A stretch of 52,176 nt of DNA. Source: Halieaceae bacterium (GTDB lineage: Bacteria; Pseudomonadota; Gammaproteobacteria; Pseudomonadales; Halieaceae). Shown one piece after another: positions 41,984 to 50,778 of this stretch (position 1 is the stretch's first letter; every line of letters begins with the position of its first letter). A model generated the notes under the pieces. The model saw only the letters and a list, made by a program, of their open reading frames with translations. It made no database searches and was not told the origin of the DNA. Location: assembly GCA_028280635.1 (NCBI GenBank), contig JANQLM010000120.1, positions 1 through 52,176 of the forward strand, written 5' to 3'. The position numbers and the translations under genes are program-made.

Positions 41984-43669
41984 ATGGCTTCCAACAGACG
42001 ATCACGCAACATCACCCAGGGCGTTGAGCGCGCCCCCAACCGTTCCATGTTCTATGGCATGGGTTACACCGCCGGCGATTTCGACAAGCCGATGATCGGC
42101 GTGGCCAACGGCCACTCCACTATCACCCCCTGCAACGCCGGCCTGCAGCCGCTGGCGGACGCCGCCGCCGATGCCATCAAGGCCGCCGGTGCCAATGCCC
42201 AGATGTTCGGTGTGCCCACCATCAGCGACGGCATGGCCATGGGCACCGAGGGCATGAAGTACAGCCTGGTGTCCCGGGAAGTGATTGCCGACTGTATCGA
42301 GACCTGCGTCGGCGGCCAGTGGATGGACGGGGTGCTGGTGATCGGCGGCTGTGACAAGAACATGCCCGGCGGCATGATGGGCATGCTGCGCGCCAACGTG
42401 CCGTCGATTTACGTGTACGGTGGCACCATCCTGCCCGGCAAGCTCGACGGTGAAGACCTCAACATCGTCAGCGTGTTCGAGGCGGTGGGCCAGCACGCGG
42501 CGGGCACCATTGACGAAGACCAGTTGATTGCGATCGAGCGCAACGCCATTCCCGGTACCGGCTCCTGCGGCGGCATGTACACGGCCAATACCATGAGTTC
42601 TGCCTTCGAGGCCCTGGGCCTGAGCCTGCCTTTCTCCAGCACCATGGCCAACGTGGAAGACGAGAAGCGCGCCAGCACCGAGGAAAGCGCCCGGGTGCTG
42701 GTGGAGGCGGTGCAGAAAAACATCTGCCCGCGGGATATTGTCACCCGCGAAGCCATCGAGAACGCGGTGGCGGTGATCATGGCCACCGGCGGTTCCACCA
42801 ACGCGGTGCTGCACTTCCTGGCCATCGCCCACGCCGCGGGCGTGGAATGGAATATCGACGACTTCGAGCGGGTGCGCCGCAAGGTGCCGGTACTCTGTGA
42901 CCTCAAGCCCAGCGGCAAGTACATGGCCATCGACCTGCACCGGGTCGGCGGTATTCCGCTGGTCATGAAGGCACTGCTGGATGCCGGCCTGCTGCACGGC
43001 GACTGCCTCACCATCACCGGCCAGACCGTTGCCGAGGTGATCGAGTCCCTGGACCTCCCTGACTTTGATGCCCAGGACGTGGTGCGGCCGGTATCGAACC
43101 CGCTGTATGCCGAAGGTCACCTCGCGGTGTTGCGCGGCAATCTTGCCGAGGACGGCTCCATCGCCAAGATCACCGGCCTCAAGAATCCGGCCATTACCGG
43201 CCCGGCCCGGGTGTTCGACGACGAGCAGTCGGCGCTGGAGTCGATTCTCGACAACCAGATCAAGCCCGGCGACGTGGTCGTACTGCGCTACCTGGGCCCG
43301 CGTGGCGCGCCGGGCATGCCGGAGATGCTGGCGCCCACCAGTGCTTTGGTGGGACAGGGTCTGGGAGAATCGGTGGGCCTGATTACCGACGGGCGCTTCT
43401 CCGGGGGCACCTGGGGCATGGTGGTGGGGCATGTGGCGCCGGAGGCTTATGCCGGCGGCACCATCGCCCTGGTGGAAGACGGTGACTCGATCACCATTGA
43501 TGCCCACCAGCAGCTCCTGCAACTCAACGTGGATGAGGCGGAGATCGAACGCCGTCGCGCGGCCTGGACCTGCCCGCCGCCGCGTTACACGCGCGGCGTG
43601 CTGGCCAAGTTTGCCAGGAACGCGGCCAGTGCCAGCCACGGCGCGGTACTCGACCGCTTTGAAGATTGA
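41984..43669 (+). CDS. ilvD: Dihydroxy-acid dehydratase
   Basis: 561 residues. [11 protein letters not shown] and [15 protein letters not shown] carry the iron-sulfur cluster cysteines; [19 protein letters not shown] near the C-terminus is also diagnostic. It makes 2-oxoisovalerate and 2-oxo-3-methylvalerate in valine and isoleucine synthesis. The gene stands alone, not within an ilv operon. The N-terminus lacks an extension. Some family members act on sugar acids, but the motifs favour the branched-chain enzyme. Confidence 0.95.
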   Translation: MASNRRSRNITQGVERAPNRSMFYGMGYTAGDFDKPMIGVANGHSTITPCNAGLQPLADAAADAIKAAGANAQMFGVPTISDGMAMGTEGMKYSLVSREVIADCIETCVGGQWMDGVLVIGGCDKNMPGGMMGMLRANVPSIYVYGGTILPGKLDGEDLNIVSVFEAVGQHAAGTIDEDQLIAIERNAIPGTGSCGGMYTANTMSSAFEALGLSLPFSSTMANVEDEKRASTEESARVLVEAVQKNICPRDIVTREAIENAVAVIMATGGSTNAVLHFLAIAHAAGVEWNIDDFERVRRKVPVLCDLKPSGKYMAIDLHRVGGIPLVMKALLDAGLLHGDCLTITGQTVAEVIESLDLPDFDAQDVVRPVSNPLYAEGHLAVLRGNLAEDGSIAKITGLKNPAITGPARVFDDEQSALESILDNQIKPGDVVVLRYLGPRGAPGMPEMLAPTSALVGQGLGESVGLITDGRFSGGTWGMVVGHVAPEAYAGGTIALVEDGDSITIDAHQQLLQLNVDEAEIERRRAAWTCPPPRYTRGVLAKFARNAASASHGAVLDRFED

Positions 43670-43679
43670 GCGGGGATCG

Positions 43680-43763
43680 CTAAAAAGGGGTCAGAGCCCT
43701 TTTTGCCCGGGCTTTACTTCGGTGACAGGTGCTTTCTCAAAAAAGGGCTCTGACCCCTTTTAG
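43680..43763. repeat. Palindromic repeat with GGGGTCAGAGCCC arms, copy 2
   Basis: Arm 43680-43705 pairs with 43739-43763; core AAAAGGGGTCAGAGCCC then T-run, and its reverse complement. The loop is unrelated to that of copy 1 (16696-16790). It fills the gap between ilvD and the convergent amidohydrolase gene, and with A and T tracts on both sides could terminate both. Confidence 0.85.
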
Positions 43764-43770
43764 TACTGCG

Positions 43771-45489
43771 CTAGTAGACCTGCCGCCCATTCATCCAGGT
43801 CTGGCTGATCTGGATATCGGCGACGGCGGCGGGCTCCACGTCCCGCGGATCCTCTTCCAGGATCACCAGGTCGGCGAATTTGCCGGGCTCCAGACTGCCG
43901 ATTTCGTGCTCTGAGAAACAGGCGCGGGCGGCGTTGATGGTGACCGCCCGCAGGGCGGCCTCCACGCTGACCCGCTCATCCGGTGCCAGCACGGTGTCCG
44001 GTTCCCGCCACAGGTCGCGAGCCACCGCGGTGCGCACTTTCTGCAGGCTGCCGAGTGGCGAGACCGGCGCGTCAGTGTGCATCACCCAGTCGAGGCCAGC
44101 GGCTTCCACCGACCCGCAGCGATCCAGCAGTTGCACCTTCTCAGGCCCGAACACGTGATCGCGCATTACGTGACCCCAGTAGTGCACGTGGTTGATCAGG
44201 AAGCTCGGCACCATGTCCAGCGCCGCCATGCGCTCGATCTGCTCGTCGTGGAGAATAGAGCAGTGCTCGATGCGGCAGCGCAGGGCGTTGACGTCTATGC
44301 CCTGTGCCTTGGCGTTTTCCATGGCGTTGAGGATTGAGTCGATAGCCGCGTCGCCGTTGCCGTGTAGCGCCAGTGGCCAGCCCTGGCCGGTCCGCAGTTC
44401 GACCAGCGCTTTCAGGTCGTCGGGCTGCACGTAGTAGAGGCCGACGTTGTCGGAAAACACATAGGGCTCTCTCTGGCGCCCGGTAAAGCCCTGGTTGGAG
44501 CCGTCGGTCACCACTTTCCAACCTGCCACCCGCATCAGGGCGTCGCCCTGGCCAGGCCGGGTGCCGGCTTCGTCCCACAGCTCGGCGGCGCTGTCGAACA
44601 GGTAGGCGCGAATGCGCGCTTTCATGGCGTCGCCGTCGAACATGGCGCGGTAGCGGTCGATTTCCGCGGGGCCACTGAGGCCGCCGGTCGCCATATCGCA
44701 GAGTGTAGTTACGCCCATCGAGGCGGCCAAGTCTCCCACCTCCCGTCCGGCGGCGACAAAACCCGACTGCATGCGCGCCGTCAGCGTCGGGTTGCGCATC
44801 GCCACCGGCAGGTGCGCGGCGGTGCCGTACAACACGCCGTTGGGACGGCCGTCCTCGAAGCGGCCGAAGTTGGCACCGGGCGGGTCCGGCGTGTCTTTGG
44901 TGATGCCGGCCAGTTCCAGTGCCTTGCTGTTGACATAGGCGATATGGCCGGAGGCATTTAACACAAAGATCGGCCGGTCGGCGGATACGGTATCCAGTTC
45001 GGTAACTGTCAGCTCTCGCGGCGGTTCCAGCAGGATCGGGTCAAACTGCCGGCCCATGATCCAGTCGCCCGGGGGCGTGGCGGCTGCGGCCTGCCTGAGC
45101 GCCTCCACGGCGTCGTCGAATTCCGGTTGCTCAAAGGGCCCGACATCGGTGGCACCGCCAAATCCGGCCAGCAGCGCAAAATGCATGTGGGGCTCGATAA
45201 ACCCAGGCAGCAGGGTGCGCCCGTCGAGGTCGATGATTTCATCACCACGGCCCGCGGCGCTCTCGGCGGCGTCACCCAATGCCAGGATGCGCGAACCCTG
45301 CACCGCCATCGCCGACACCTGGGAAAACCCGGCATCCATCGGCAGGATCACGCCATTGCGAAACAGCGAGACCTTGCCCGCCGTGCTGGGCTCCATCCTG
45401 GGCACGGGCCTGCGGCCACAGCCGGGCAGGCCCAGTGCGGCCAGGGCAGCGGCGCTGGCACCCACGAAGTGGCGTCTGCTGATGGACAT
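43771..45489 (-). CDS. Tat-exported amidohydrolase, YtcJ-like
   Basis: 572 residues. A twin-arginine signal SRRHFVGASAAALAALG leads to a lipobox LPGC, so the mature protein is probably a lipoprotein exported folded. The amidohydrolase-3 fold shows FIEPHMHF (metal-binding HxH, about residue 105), later His residues in ALHGNGDAA and RIEHCS, and MHTDAPVSP with the catalytic Asp. The family hydrolyses amide or imine bonds; substrate unknown. Tat export suggests a metal loaded in the cytoplasm. Divergent from the SDR gene at 45676. Confidence 0.9.
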   Translation of the reverse strand: MSISRRHFVGASAAALAALGLPGCGRRPVPRMEPSTAGKVSLFRNGVILPMDAGFSQVSAMAVQGSRILALGDAAESAAGRGDEIIDLDGRTLLPGFIEPHMHFALLAGFGGATDVGPFEQPEFDDAVEALRQAAAATPPGDWIMGRQFDPILLEPPRELTVTELDTVSADRPIFVLNASGHIAYVNSKALELAGITKDTPDPPGANFGRFEDGRPNGVLYGTAAHLPVAMRNPTLTARMQSGFVAAGREVGDLAASMGVTTLCDMATGGLSGPAEIDRYRAMFDGDAMKARIRAYLFDSAAELWDEAGTRPGQGDALMRVAGWKVVTDGSNQGFTGRQREPYVFSDNVGLYYVQPDDLKALVELRTGQGWPLALHGNGDAAIDSILNAMENAKAQGIDVNALRCRIEHCSILHDEQIERMAALDMVPSFLINHVHYWGHVMRDHVFGPEKVQLLDRCGSVEAAGLDWVMHTDAPVSPLGSLQKVRTAVARDLWREPDTVLAPDERVSVEAALRAVTINAARACFSEHEIGSLEPGKFADLVILEEDPRDVEPAAVADIQISQTWMNGRQVY

Positions 45490-45675
45490 GGGCTGTTCCC
45501 TCCCGGCTCTGTATTTGTATTAGAGGACAGAATCGACGGGAAGTCATGCCGGTATTCATCTGCCAGGATTCACTCAAGCCACGAAGCAGCGCGGCGCCCT
45601 AAGATCGCCGGCCCGGAACCTCGTTGCAGTCAGGCCCTGCTAAACTGAAGAGGCACAGCGCGACGGGAGCTTCCG

Positions 45676-46380
45676 ATGGCCGACAGGGTTTGCCTGGTAA
45701 CGGGCGTAGGTGAGGGTACTGGCGCAGCGATAGCGCGCCGTTTCTCGGCGGACGGCTACCGGGTAGCCATGCTGGCCCGCGATGCAAACCGGCTGGCAGC
45801 GCTGGAACAGGAACTTCCTGCATCTCGTGCCTTTGCTATCGACATCGGCGACCTCGATCGGCTGCTCACGGTATGCGATGAAGTCACCCGCGACATGGGG
45901 CTACCGGATGTGGTGGTTCACAATGCCGTGCGCGCCACTTTCGCGAGCTTTCTCGATGCGGACCCGGAAGAACTCGAGCGCAATTTTCGGGTGAATACCA
46001 CGACGCTGCTCTACCTGGGACGCGCCTTCGCGCCTGCCATGGTTGACCGCGGGCACGGCGCCATCATGGTCACGGGTAACACCGCGGCTTTCCGAGGTGT
46101 TCCCACCTATGCCGTTTTTTCCCCGACCAAGGCCGCCCAGCGCAATCTCGCCCAGGCCATGGCACGCACCCTTGGCCCGCAGGGTGTCCACGTCGCCTAC
46201 TTCAATATAGATGCGGTGATTGATGTGCCCTGGACCCGGGATGAGTTTCACCCGGACAAACCCGACGAGTTCTTCATCAAGCCCATCGATATTGCCGGCG
46301 AAGTGTTTCACGTGGCCCATCAGCCGCGCTCTGCCTGGTCATTTGATGTTGAGATCCGGCCCTTCGCGGAGAAGTGGTAG
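45676..46380 (+). CDS. SDR-family protein with an atypical active site
   Basis: 234 residues. The dinucleotide site TGVGEGTGAAIA is intact and HNAV replaces the usual NNAG-like segment. The expected YxxxK is FSPTK (in TYAVFSPTKAAQ), so the catalytic Tyr is Phe, and the expected Ser is also unclear in VTGNTAAF. Either it is a catalytically altered branch of SDRs or it only binds cofactor. Some marine-proteobacterial relatives share this Phe, as far as I recall. No operon partner. Confidence 0.88.
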   Translation: MADRVCLVTGVGEGTGAAIARRFSADGYRVAMLARDANRLAALEQELPASRAFAIDIGDLDRLLTVCDEVTRDMGLPDVVVHNAVRATFASFLDADPEELERNFRVNTTTLLYLGRAFAPAMVDRGHGAIMVTGNTAAFRGVPTYAVFSPTKAAQRNLAQAMARTLGPQGVHVAYFNIDAVIDVPWTRDEFHPDKPDEFFIKPIDIAGEVFHVAHQPRSAWSFDVEIRPFAEKW

Positions 46381-46429
46381 CGAGGTCACGGTTGTTGGCA
46401 CTACCCACCCATGCCGCCGGCGAGTTGGC

Positions 46430-46591
46430 TCAGAAGGGCAGTTTTAGCACGCAGGTGGGGCAGGTGGCGGCGTCGCGGGCAACAGCAAAAGACAGCACGG
46501 CACCAGCGTAGCGAAGCACGGTCTCCGGCTCCTGTCCCAGCACCAGGCACAGGCCGATCGCCGGCCCCATCAGTATCAGCAGCGGCTTCAT
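46430..46591 (-). CDS. Small membrane-type protein, last gene of the SoxR-box operon
   Basis: 53 residues; not long enough for most gene finders. Its ATG overlaps the FMN reductase stop as ATGA, giving tight coupling. It opens MKPLLILMGPAIGLCLVLG, a likely membrane helix, and ends with a CPTC motif (TCPTCVLKLPF). The gene is transcribed with the reductase. A redox role for the cysteine pair is plausible given the SoxR box upstream, but the ORF could be spurious. Confidence 0.5.
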   Translation of the reverse strand: MKPLLILMGPAIGLCLVLGQEPETVLRYAGAVLSFAVARDAATCPTCVLKLPF

Positions 46592-47151
46592 GACGCCAGC
46601 CTCCTGATTTCGCGCAACCCCATTCGTTCGGCGAGCAGTGCGGCGGCCTGCGCCAGTTCTCGGTCGATGGCGGGGTCAGCAACGAAGTCGCGTGCGCCGT
46701 CATAGCTGTCCTGGAAACGGGGCACGGAGACACTGGCCACCACCTCAGCCCCGAAGTGGGGCGCCGACGCGGTGGCCTGGCTCAGCACCGATTGCGCACC
46801 TCCGCCGCCGGGCGAGGTACCCAGGTAGAGCGCCGGTTTCTGTTGGAAGAAGCGCCGGTCGATGCGGCTGGTCCAGTCCAGCAGGTTTTTCCAGGCCGCC
46901 GTGTAGGTACCGTTGTGTTCGGCAAAGCTGATGACCAGGGCGTCGGCCTCGCCCAGTTTGCGGTAGAAGTCCCGGGCTTCGGCCGGCTGGCCGCTGCGGC
47001 GCTCCCGCTGTTCGCTGAAGATCGGCATCTCGTAGTCATTGAGGTCGAGAGTTTCGACCTCCACGCCGGGGATGCGACGGGCCACGTGCCGGGCCAGCCG
47101 CTGGTTGATGGATGTGCTGCTGTTGCTGGCAGCAAACGCCAGGATTTTCAT
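46588..47151 (-). CDS. NADPH-dependent FMN reductase family protein
   Basis: 187 residues, flavodoxin-like fold. Opening KILAFAASNSSTSINQRLA is the phosphate-binding loop of FMN; GTSPGGGGAQSVL near residue 115 is the second FMN segment. It probably reduces FMN or quinones with NAD(P)H. It overlaps the VOC gene by 4 bp (ATGA) and is transcribed from the SoxR-box promoter at 47612, so induction by redox-cycling compounds is expected. Confidence 0.92.
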   Translation of the reverse strand: MKILAFAASNSSTSINQRLARHVARRIPGVEVETLDLNDYEMPIFSEQRERRSGQPAEARDFYRKLGEADALVISFAEHNGTYTAAWKNLLDWTSRIDRRFFQQKPALYLGTSPGGGGAQSVLSQATASAPHFGAEVVASVSVPRFQDSYDGARDFVADPAIDRELAQAAALLAERMGLREIRRLAS

Positions 47152-47579
47152 GCGGCCTCCTGACTCGACAGGTTGCGTTGGTAGGGCAGGTCGCTGTCGT
47201 ACTGCACAAACTCCACCTCGATCCCGTTGGGGTCGATGAAGTAGACATTGCGGCGGTGGGGCTCATCGGCGCCCTGCTTGTCGACGGCAAAGCCCGCGGC
47301 TGCCAGGCGCTCGATGACGGCATCGATGTTGTGGGTAACGAAACCCATATGGGCAAGTCCTGGCGTATGACCGCGCAGGTCGCGGGCCTCGCCCTCGCCA
47401 TTGTCATTGAAGGTGAGGTAGTGGTAGTCGTCACCGAAGTGCAGCCAGGTACGCTGTTTGCCGTTCCAGGCACCGCCGCCCTGCTCGCGTACGCGCCAGT
47501 GAGGGAAAGCCGCCTGGTAGAAGGCCAGGGTCTGTGGAATGTCGTTGACCACGAGGTTGAGATGTTCGAGTTGTACCAT
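47148..47579 (-). CDS. VOC-family (glyoxalase/bleomycin-resistance fold) protein
   Basis: 143 residues. Vicinal-oxygen-chelate fold with LEHLNLVVNDIPQTLAFYQAAF at the start (metal His about residue 5) and NVYFIDPNGIEVEFVQY near the end (metal Glu). The family includes glyoxalase I, dioxygenases and drug-binding proteins; the reaction is unknown. It is the first gene of the operon under the SoxR box, so a role in handling redox-active or electrophilic compounds is likely. Confidence 0.92.
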   Translation of the reverse strand: MVQLEHLNLVVNDIPQTLAFYQAAFPHWRVREQGGGAWNGKQRTWLHFGDDYHYLTFNDNGEGEARDLRGHTPGLAHMGFVTHNIDAVIERLAAAGFAVDKQGADEPHRRNVYFIDPNGIEVEFVQYDSDLPYQRNLSSQEAA

Positions 47580-47611
47580 GGGAATGTCCTCCGTCAGTAA
47601 ATATGCTGCGC

Positions 47612-47642
47612 AGTCTAAAACCTCAAGTTAACTTGAGGTAAA
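47612..47642 (-). promoter_or_regulatory. SoxR-controlled promoter with perfect SoxR box
   Basis: CCTCAAGTTAACTTGAGG (47621-47638) is a perfect 18-bp palindrome identical to the known SoxR box. On the minus strand a -35 TTTACC (47637-47642) and a -10 TAGACT (47612-47617) are separated by 19 bp, the unusual spacing of MerR/SoxR promoters. It drives the VOC, FMN reductase and 53-residue genes. soxR starts 49 bp to its right. Confidence 0.93.
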
Positions 47643-47687
47643 GCCTTCTTTGATCTATTTTTCATGCAACTACCGAGGGAAAAATCG

Positions 47688-48143
47688 ATGAAAGAAGCGA
47701 ACTGGACACCCGGCAAAGTGGCCGAGCGCAGCGGTGTGAGCATTGCCACCCTGCATTTCTACGAAGACAAGGGCCTGATTCGGAGCTGGCGCAACGCCGG
47801 CAACCAGCGCCGCTACAAGGCGGATGTGATGCGCCGCATCGCGGTGATCAAGGCCGCGCAGAAAGTGGGTATCAGCCTGGAGGAGATTCGCGAGGCGCTG
47901 GCCACGCTGCCAGATGAGCGCACGCCGACCCAGAAAGACTGGGAGCGCCTGTCCCGGCAGTGGCGCGGTGTGCTGGATGCCAAGATTGCCTACCTCAGCA
48001 AGCTGCGGGACTACTTCACCGGTTGCATCGGCTGCGGCTGCCTGTCCATGAAGAACTGCCCGATATACAACGCCGACGACAAGCTGGCCGAGGAGGGTCC
48101 AGGTGCGGTGATACTGGAGCGAACCTCGCGCCAGCCAGGCTGA
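47688..48143 (+). CDS. soxR: Redox-sensitive regulator SoxR
   Basis: 151 residues from ATG 47688, preferred over 47664 for its GAGGG ribosome site and family alignment. MerR-type helix-turn-helix at 6-30 (TPGKVAERSGVSIATLHFYEDKG), a dimer helix, and the [2Fe-2S] site CIGCGC with a fourth Cys (113, 116, 118, 124), spaced as in E. coli SoxR. Oxidised SoxR twists the promoter to activate it. There is no soxS; instead SoxR acts directly on the adjacent operon, as in pseudomonads. Confidence 0.97.
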   Translation: MKEANWTPGKVAERSGVSIATLHFYEDKGLIRSWRNAGNQRRYKADVMRRIAVIKAAQKVGISLEEIREALATLPDERTPTQKDWERLSRQWRGVLDAKIAYLSKLRDYFTGCIGCGCLSMKNCPIYNADDKLAEEGPGAVILERTSRQPG

Positions 48144-48285
48144 TAGCCACACCGCCGCACTATCCACACCCCGGCCTAGGCCGTTCGTTTAGTGGCGGGA
48201 CTCGCCAGGGGTTGCTATTAATCCAGAGAGCGGCAGCCGCCATGCCGCCGCTTGCCCAAGAATCAATAAGAACAGGGGTCGTCAA

Positions 48286-48453
48286 ATGAGCGATGAAGAT
48301 AAAAAGATTCTGGAGGGTGTGAAAGAGACCCTGCAGGCACATGGATACAAGGACTACGACGAGCTTCGCAGCGCTGTGGAAAGCAAGCGGATGCCGCGAG
48401 AGCTGCATGGCCTCAGGCGCGCCAAGTGGACAAGTTGGATAGCGTCATCCTGA
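48286..48453 (+). CDS. Small hypothetical ORF, possibly the frameshifted N-terminus of the next ORF
   Basis: 55 residues, with AGGGG 9 bp before the ATG. The start is acidic and helical (MSDEDKKILEGVKETLQAHG), plausible as protein, but the last eight residues (AKWTSWIASS) run into the overlap with the next ORF in another frame. The next ORF starts with a GTG at 48426, within this one. Either two coupled genes or one gene of about 130 residues broken by a frameshift. Confidence 0.45.
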   Translation: MSDEDKKILEGVKETLQAHGYKDYDELRSAVESKRMPRELHGLRRAKWTSWIASS

Positions 48454-48683
48454 CTAACGTGGGGAACGTCAAGGAAAACGTTGATCTCGAAATCGTCTCG
48501 GTGGCCGGGGGCTCGTCAACAAATCTGGTGAATCTGGACAGTGGAAGGAAGTACGCCGCCGCGTTCAACGACAACCTGTTTTTGATAGACGTGCAGGAGG
48601 CGGTCCGCAGTGACGTGCGTGCCGAGGAGCGGGGCAGGTTTTCAATCACGGTACTGGGCGCCGACTACCGGCTGGTCTATTGA
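48426..48683 (+). CDS. Hypothetical protein, possibly the C-terminal part of a frameshifted gene
   Basis: 85 residues from a GTG start. Not recognised; beta-rich, with VILTNVGNVKENVDLEIVSV and GGSSTNLVNLDSGRKYAAAF, then LGADYRLVY at the end. No signal peptide or membrane segment. It starts inside the preceding ORF in a different frame, 28 bp before that one's stop, and is followed 48 bp later by the PhoD-like gene, which may be co-transcribed. Confidence 0.55.
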   Translation: MDKLDSVILTNVGNVKENVDLEIVSVAGGSSTNLVNLDSGRKYAAAFNDNLFLIDVQEAVRSDVRAEERGRFSITVLGADYRLVY

Positions 48684-48731
48684 GACATCGCAGTCTAGCC
48701 AACGCTATCGAAACACTATCGGGGGTGAACT

Positions 48732-50210
48732 ATGTCGCTATACACGGCGGATGACCGTTGGTCACTGGTGATCCAGCGAGTGGGCAGTACCACAGCGCAG
48801 CTCTGGTTCGGAACCTTGTTCGGTGAACTCACAAAGCCCAGCCGCGCCAGGATCAGGGTCTTCGATGAGGCGACCGGGAAGCTCGCCAGGGAAAAGCTGA
48901 TCAAGAGTTGGGATCGTCCGTTCTCGACACTGGAGACGCGCTTTTATCGCGAACTGAAAATCGATGGCTTGCGCGCGGGCAAACGCTACACCGTTACAGC
49001 GGAACAGTACCTGCAGGAATTTGCGGACAGGGGCTTTTACGAGGGTGGCTGGCAGCTCGTGGCGCGCGGTGAGTTCAACACGCTGCCGGGCCGCCTGCCG
49101 GAAGTGGGGGCTGATCCCTTCACCGTTGCCCTCGGCAGTTGCTACTACGCCGACAAGGACAACGGCGCCATTGGAGCGGCCTACGAGGCGCTTTACTCGC
49201 GGGGCCAGACCCAGTGGCGACCGGATGTGTCGTTTCTGACCGGCGACCAGGTCTATCTGGACGTGGGCGGCGAGACCTTGTCGCCTGTGGAAGCAGAGGT
49301 AGCAACCCGGCTGGCGAACGTGTACGCGGGAAACTGGCGTTACCTGCGCGAGCTCCTGCGCCGGGGCGGTACCTGGATGCTGGCCGATGACCACGAGCTG
49401 TGGAACGGCTACCCCGAGGTCAGCAAACTGAATCCGCTGCTGTGGCGGCTACAGAATGATGCCATTCGCGCCGTCTGGGAGGAGACTGCGTTAAGCGGCA
49501 TTCACCGGGTGCAGAGCACAAAACTGGTGGAGACTTTTACGATTGGTCAGGACCTGTCCTTCTGCCTCGCGGACTTCCGCTCCAGTCGCACCGCTGATCG
49601 CTTGATGCCTGCCGCGTCCTTCAGGAAGGTCCTGGACTGGGCGCGTTCGCTGAAAACCCCCGGTGTGCTCGTGACCTGCCAGCCACTGATCGTCAAAAAG
49701 AAGAGCCTGGAGGACAACCTGCGTTCCTACGGTAAGGAGTACGCCGAGCTGATCGGTGCGCTCGGTAGCTCGGGCCACGATATTGTGCTCATGTCGGGTG
49801 ATGTGCACTTTGGGCGCATCGCAAGCACCGGCCTGGGCCCCGGAGGGGGCAAGCTGTACGAGGTGATCGCCTCACCGATGAGCAACCTGACGGGCAGTAT
49901 CTACGGCCTCGCCACCAATGCGCCGGACAAGTCGATTCGCGACTTCCCGGACAAGAAAACCCGGGAGGCCCTGGGCTGGGATGCGGCGCGTGTGAAATAC
50001 CACCGCACGGTAGATACCCGGCCGGGCCACGGGCCGTTCTCACCGTATCCGAAACGGCGAACCCGAGAGCACTTTGTGACGGTGAGTTTCCATCGGCTGT
50101 CATCCGGGGGCGTGCGGATGCAGGCACAGGCCTGGAGGGTGCGCAGCCCGGGCCGCTCAGCTCTGCCGGCCAGGGACTTCCGGTCCACCTATACGGAAGT
50201 GCTGACGTGA
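48732..50210 (+). CDS. PhoD-like alkaline phosphatase/phosphodiesterase
   Basis: 492 residues, start with GGGGGTGA upstream. An N-terminal fibronectin-like domain (1-115) typical of PhoD leads to the catalytic part: VALGSCYYADKD, SFLTGDQVYLDV (metal Asp), WMLADDHELWNG (Asp-Asp-His), and IVLMSGDVHFGR (His). There is no Tat or Sec signal, unlike classical PhoD, so it may act inside the cell. Likely calcium/iron-dependent phosphodiesterase or phosphatase; substrate unknown. Confidence 0.87.
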   Translation: MSLYTADDRWSLVIQRVGSTTAQLWFGTLFGELTKPSRARIRVFDEATGKLAREKLIKSWDRPFSTLETRFYRELKIDGLRAGKRYTVTAEQYLQEFADRGFYEGGWQLVARGEFNTLPGRLPEVGADPFTVALGSCYYADKDNGAIGAAYEALYSRGQTQWRPDVSFLTGDQVYLDVGGETLSPVEAEVATRLANVYAGNWRYLRELLRRGGTWMLADDHELWNGYPEVSKLNPLLWRLQNDAIRAVWEETALSGIHRVQSTKLVETFTIGQDLSFCLADFRSSRTADRLMPAASFRKVLDWARSLKTPGVLVTCQPLIVKKKSLEDNLRSYGKEYAELIGALGSSGHDIVLMSGDVHFGRIASTGLGPGGGKLYEVIASPMSNLTGSIYGLATNAPDKSIRDFPDKKTREALGWDAARVKYHRTVDTRPGHGPFSPYPKRRTREHFVTVSFHRLSSGGVRMQAQAWRVRSPGRSALPARDFRSTYTEVLT

Positions 50211-50284
50211 GGCTTGGCGCTGACTCGCTGCGGAACCTCTCCAACATGGGCGACAACACCATCGACACCTTCAAGCAGAAGTGA
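50207..50284 (+). other. Possible coding remnant after the PhoD-like gene
   Basis: GTG at 50207 overlaps the previous stop and opens 25 codons ending NLSNMGDNTIDTFKQK, which reads like the end of a real protein. No matching upstream part is present, so it may be the remnant of a deleted gene or chance. The rest of 50285-50511 shows no gene that I can see. Confidence 0.25.
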
Positions 50285-50511
50285 GGGCGCAGCCGCGCGC
50301 CTTGCCCGTCGCTAATCTGGTTCCGGAAACGGCATTGTTTATCTCATCCCGCGGATAAAGTTCCCCGCCTTCTGCGCGCACTATTTACCTCCGAATCAGC
50401 GCAACTGTGACAGTAGTGCAGTTTGCGATGACTGCCGTGGAAAAGCTTGTAATCACTAGCATATGCTCCTCCCTGCTTGAGCGAACGTTCAGCACCGTAT
50501 GGAGCAAGACC

Positions 50512-50760
50512 ATGAAAAACCTACTCACTACTTTGATCATCCTCACCGCAGCGGCAGCCATCGCGCCGGCCAACGCCCAACAGTCTTCCCAGACCATGCC
50601 CGAGCAGTCCCAGGACGCCGCCCGGGCCGAGCGGGAGGCCGCCATTCAGGAGAAAATCCGCATGGAGCAGGAACGCGCCGAGGCGGAGCGCCGCGAGGCG
50701 GAGGCTGAGGCCAGACGCATGGAAGAGGAAATGAAAAAGAAGAAGGATAAGGACAAGTAA
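50512..50760 (+). CDS. Small secreted charged coiled-coil protein
   Basis: 82 residues from ATG 50512 (GGAG 8 bp upstream); a longer frame to 50407 has no conserved content. A Sec signal (KNLLTTLIILTAAAAIAPANA, cut near residue 22) is followed by QQSSQTMPEQSQD and then a charged helix rich in Glu, Arg and Lys from residue 40 to the end, ending in KKKKDKDK. Probably periplasmic; no family recognised. Confidence 0.75.
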   Translation: MKNLLTTLIILTAAAAIAPANAQQSSQTMPEQSQDAARAEREAAIQEKIRMEQERAEAERREAEAEARRMEEEMKKKKDKDK

Positions 50761-50778
50761 AGCCCGAGCTTGGCTCGA

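Noticed and set aside
42002-43639. 545-codon minus-strand frame opposite ilvD
   Set aside because: Its residue make-up is His/Gly/Val-rich and motif-free, a codon-bias shadow of ilvD.
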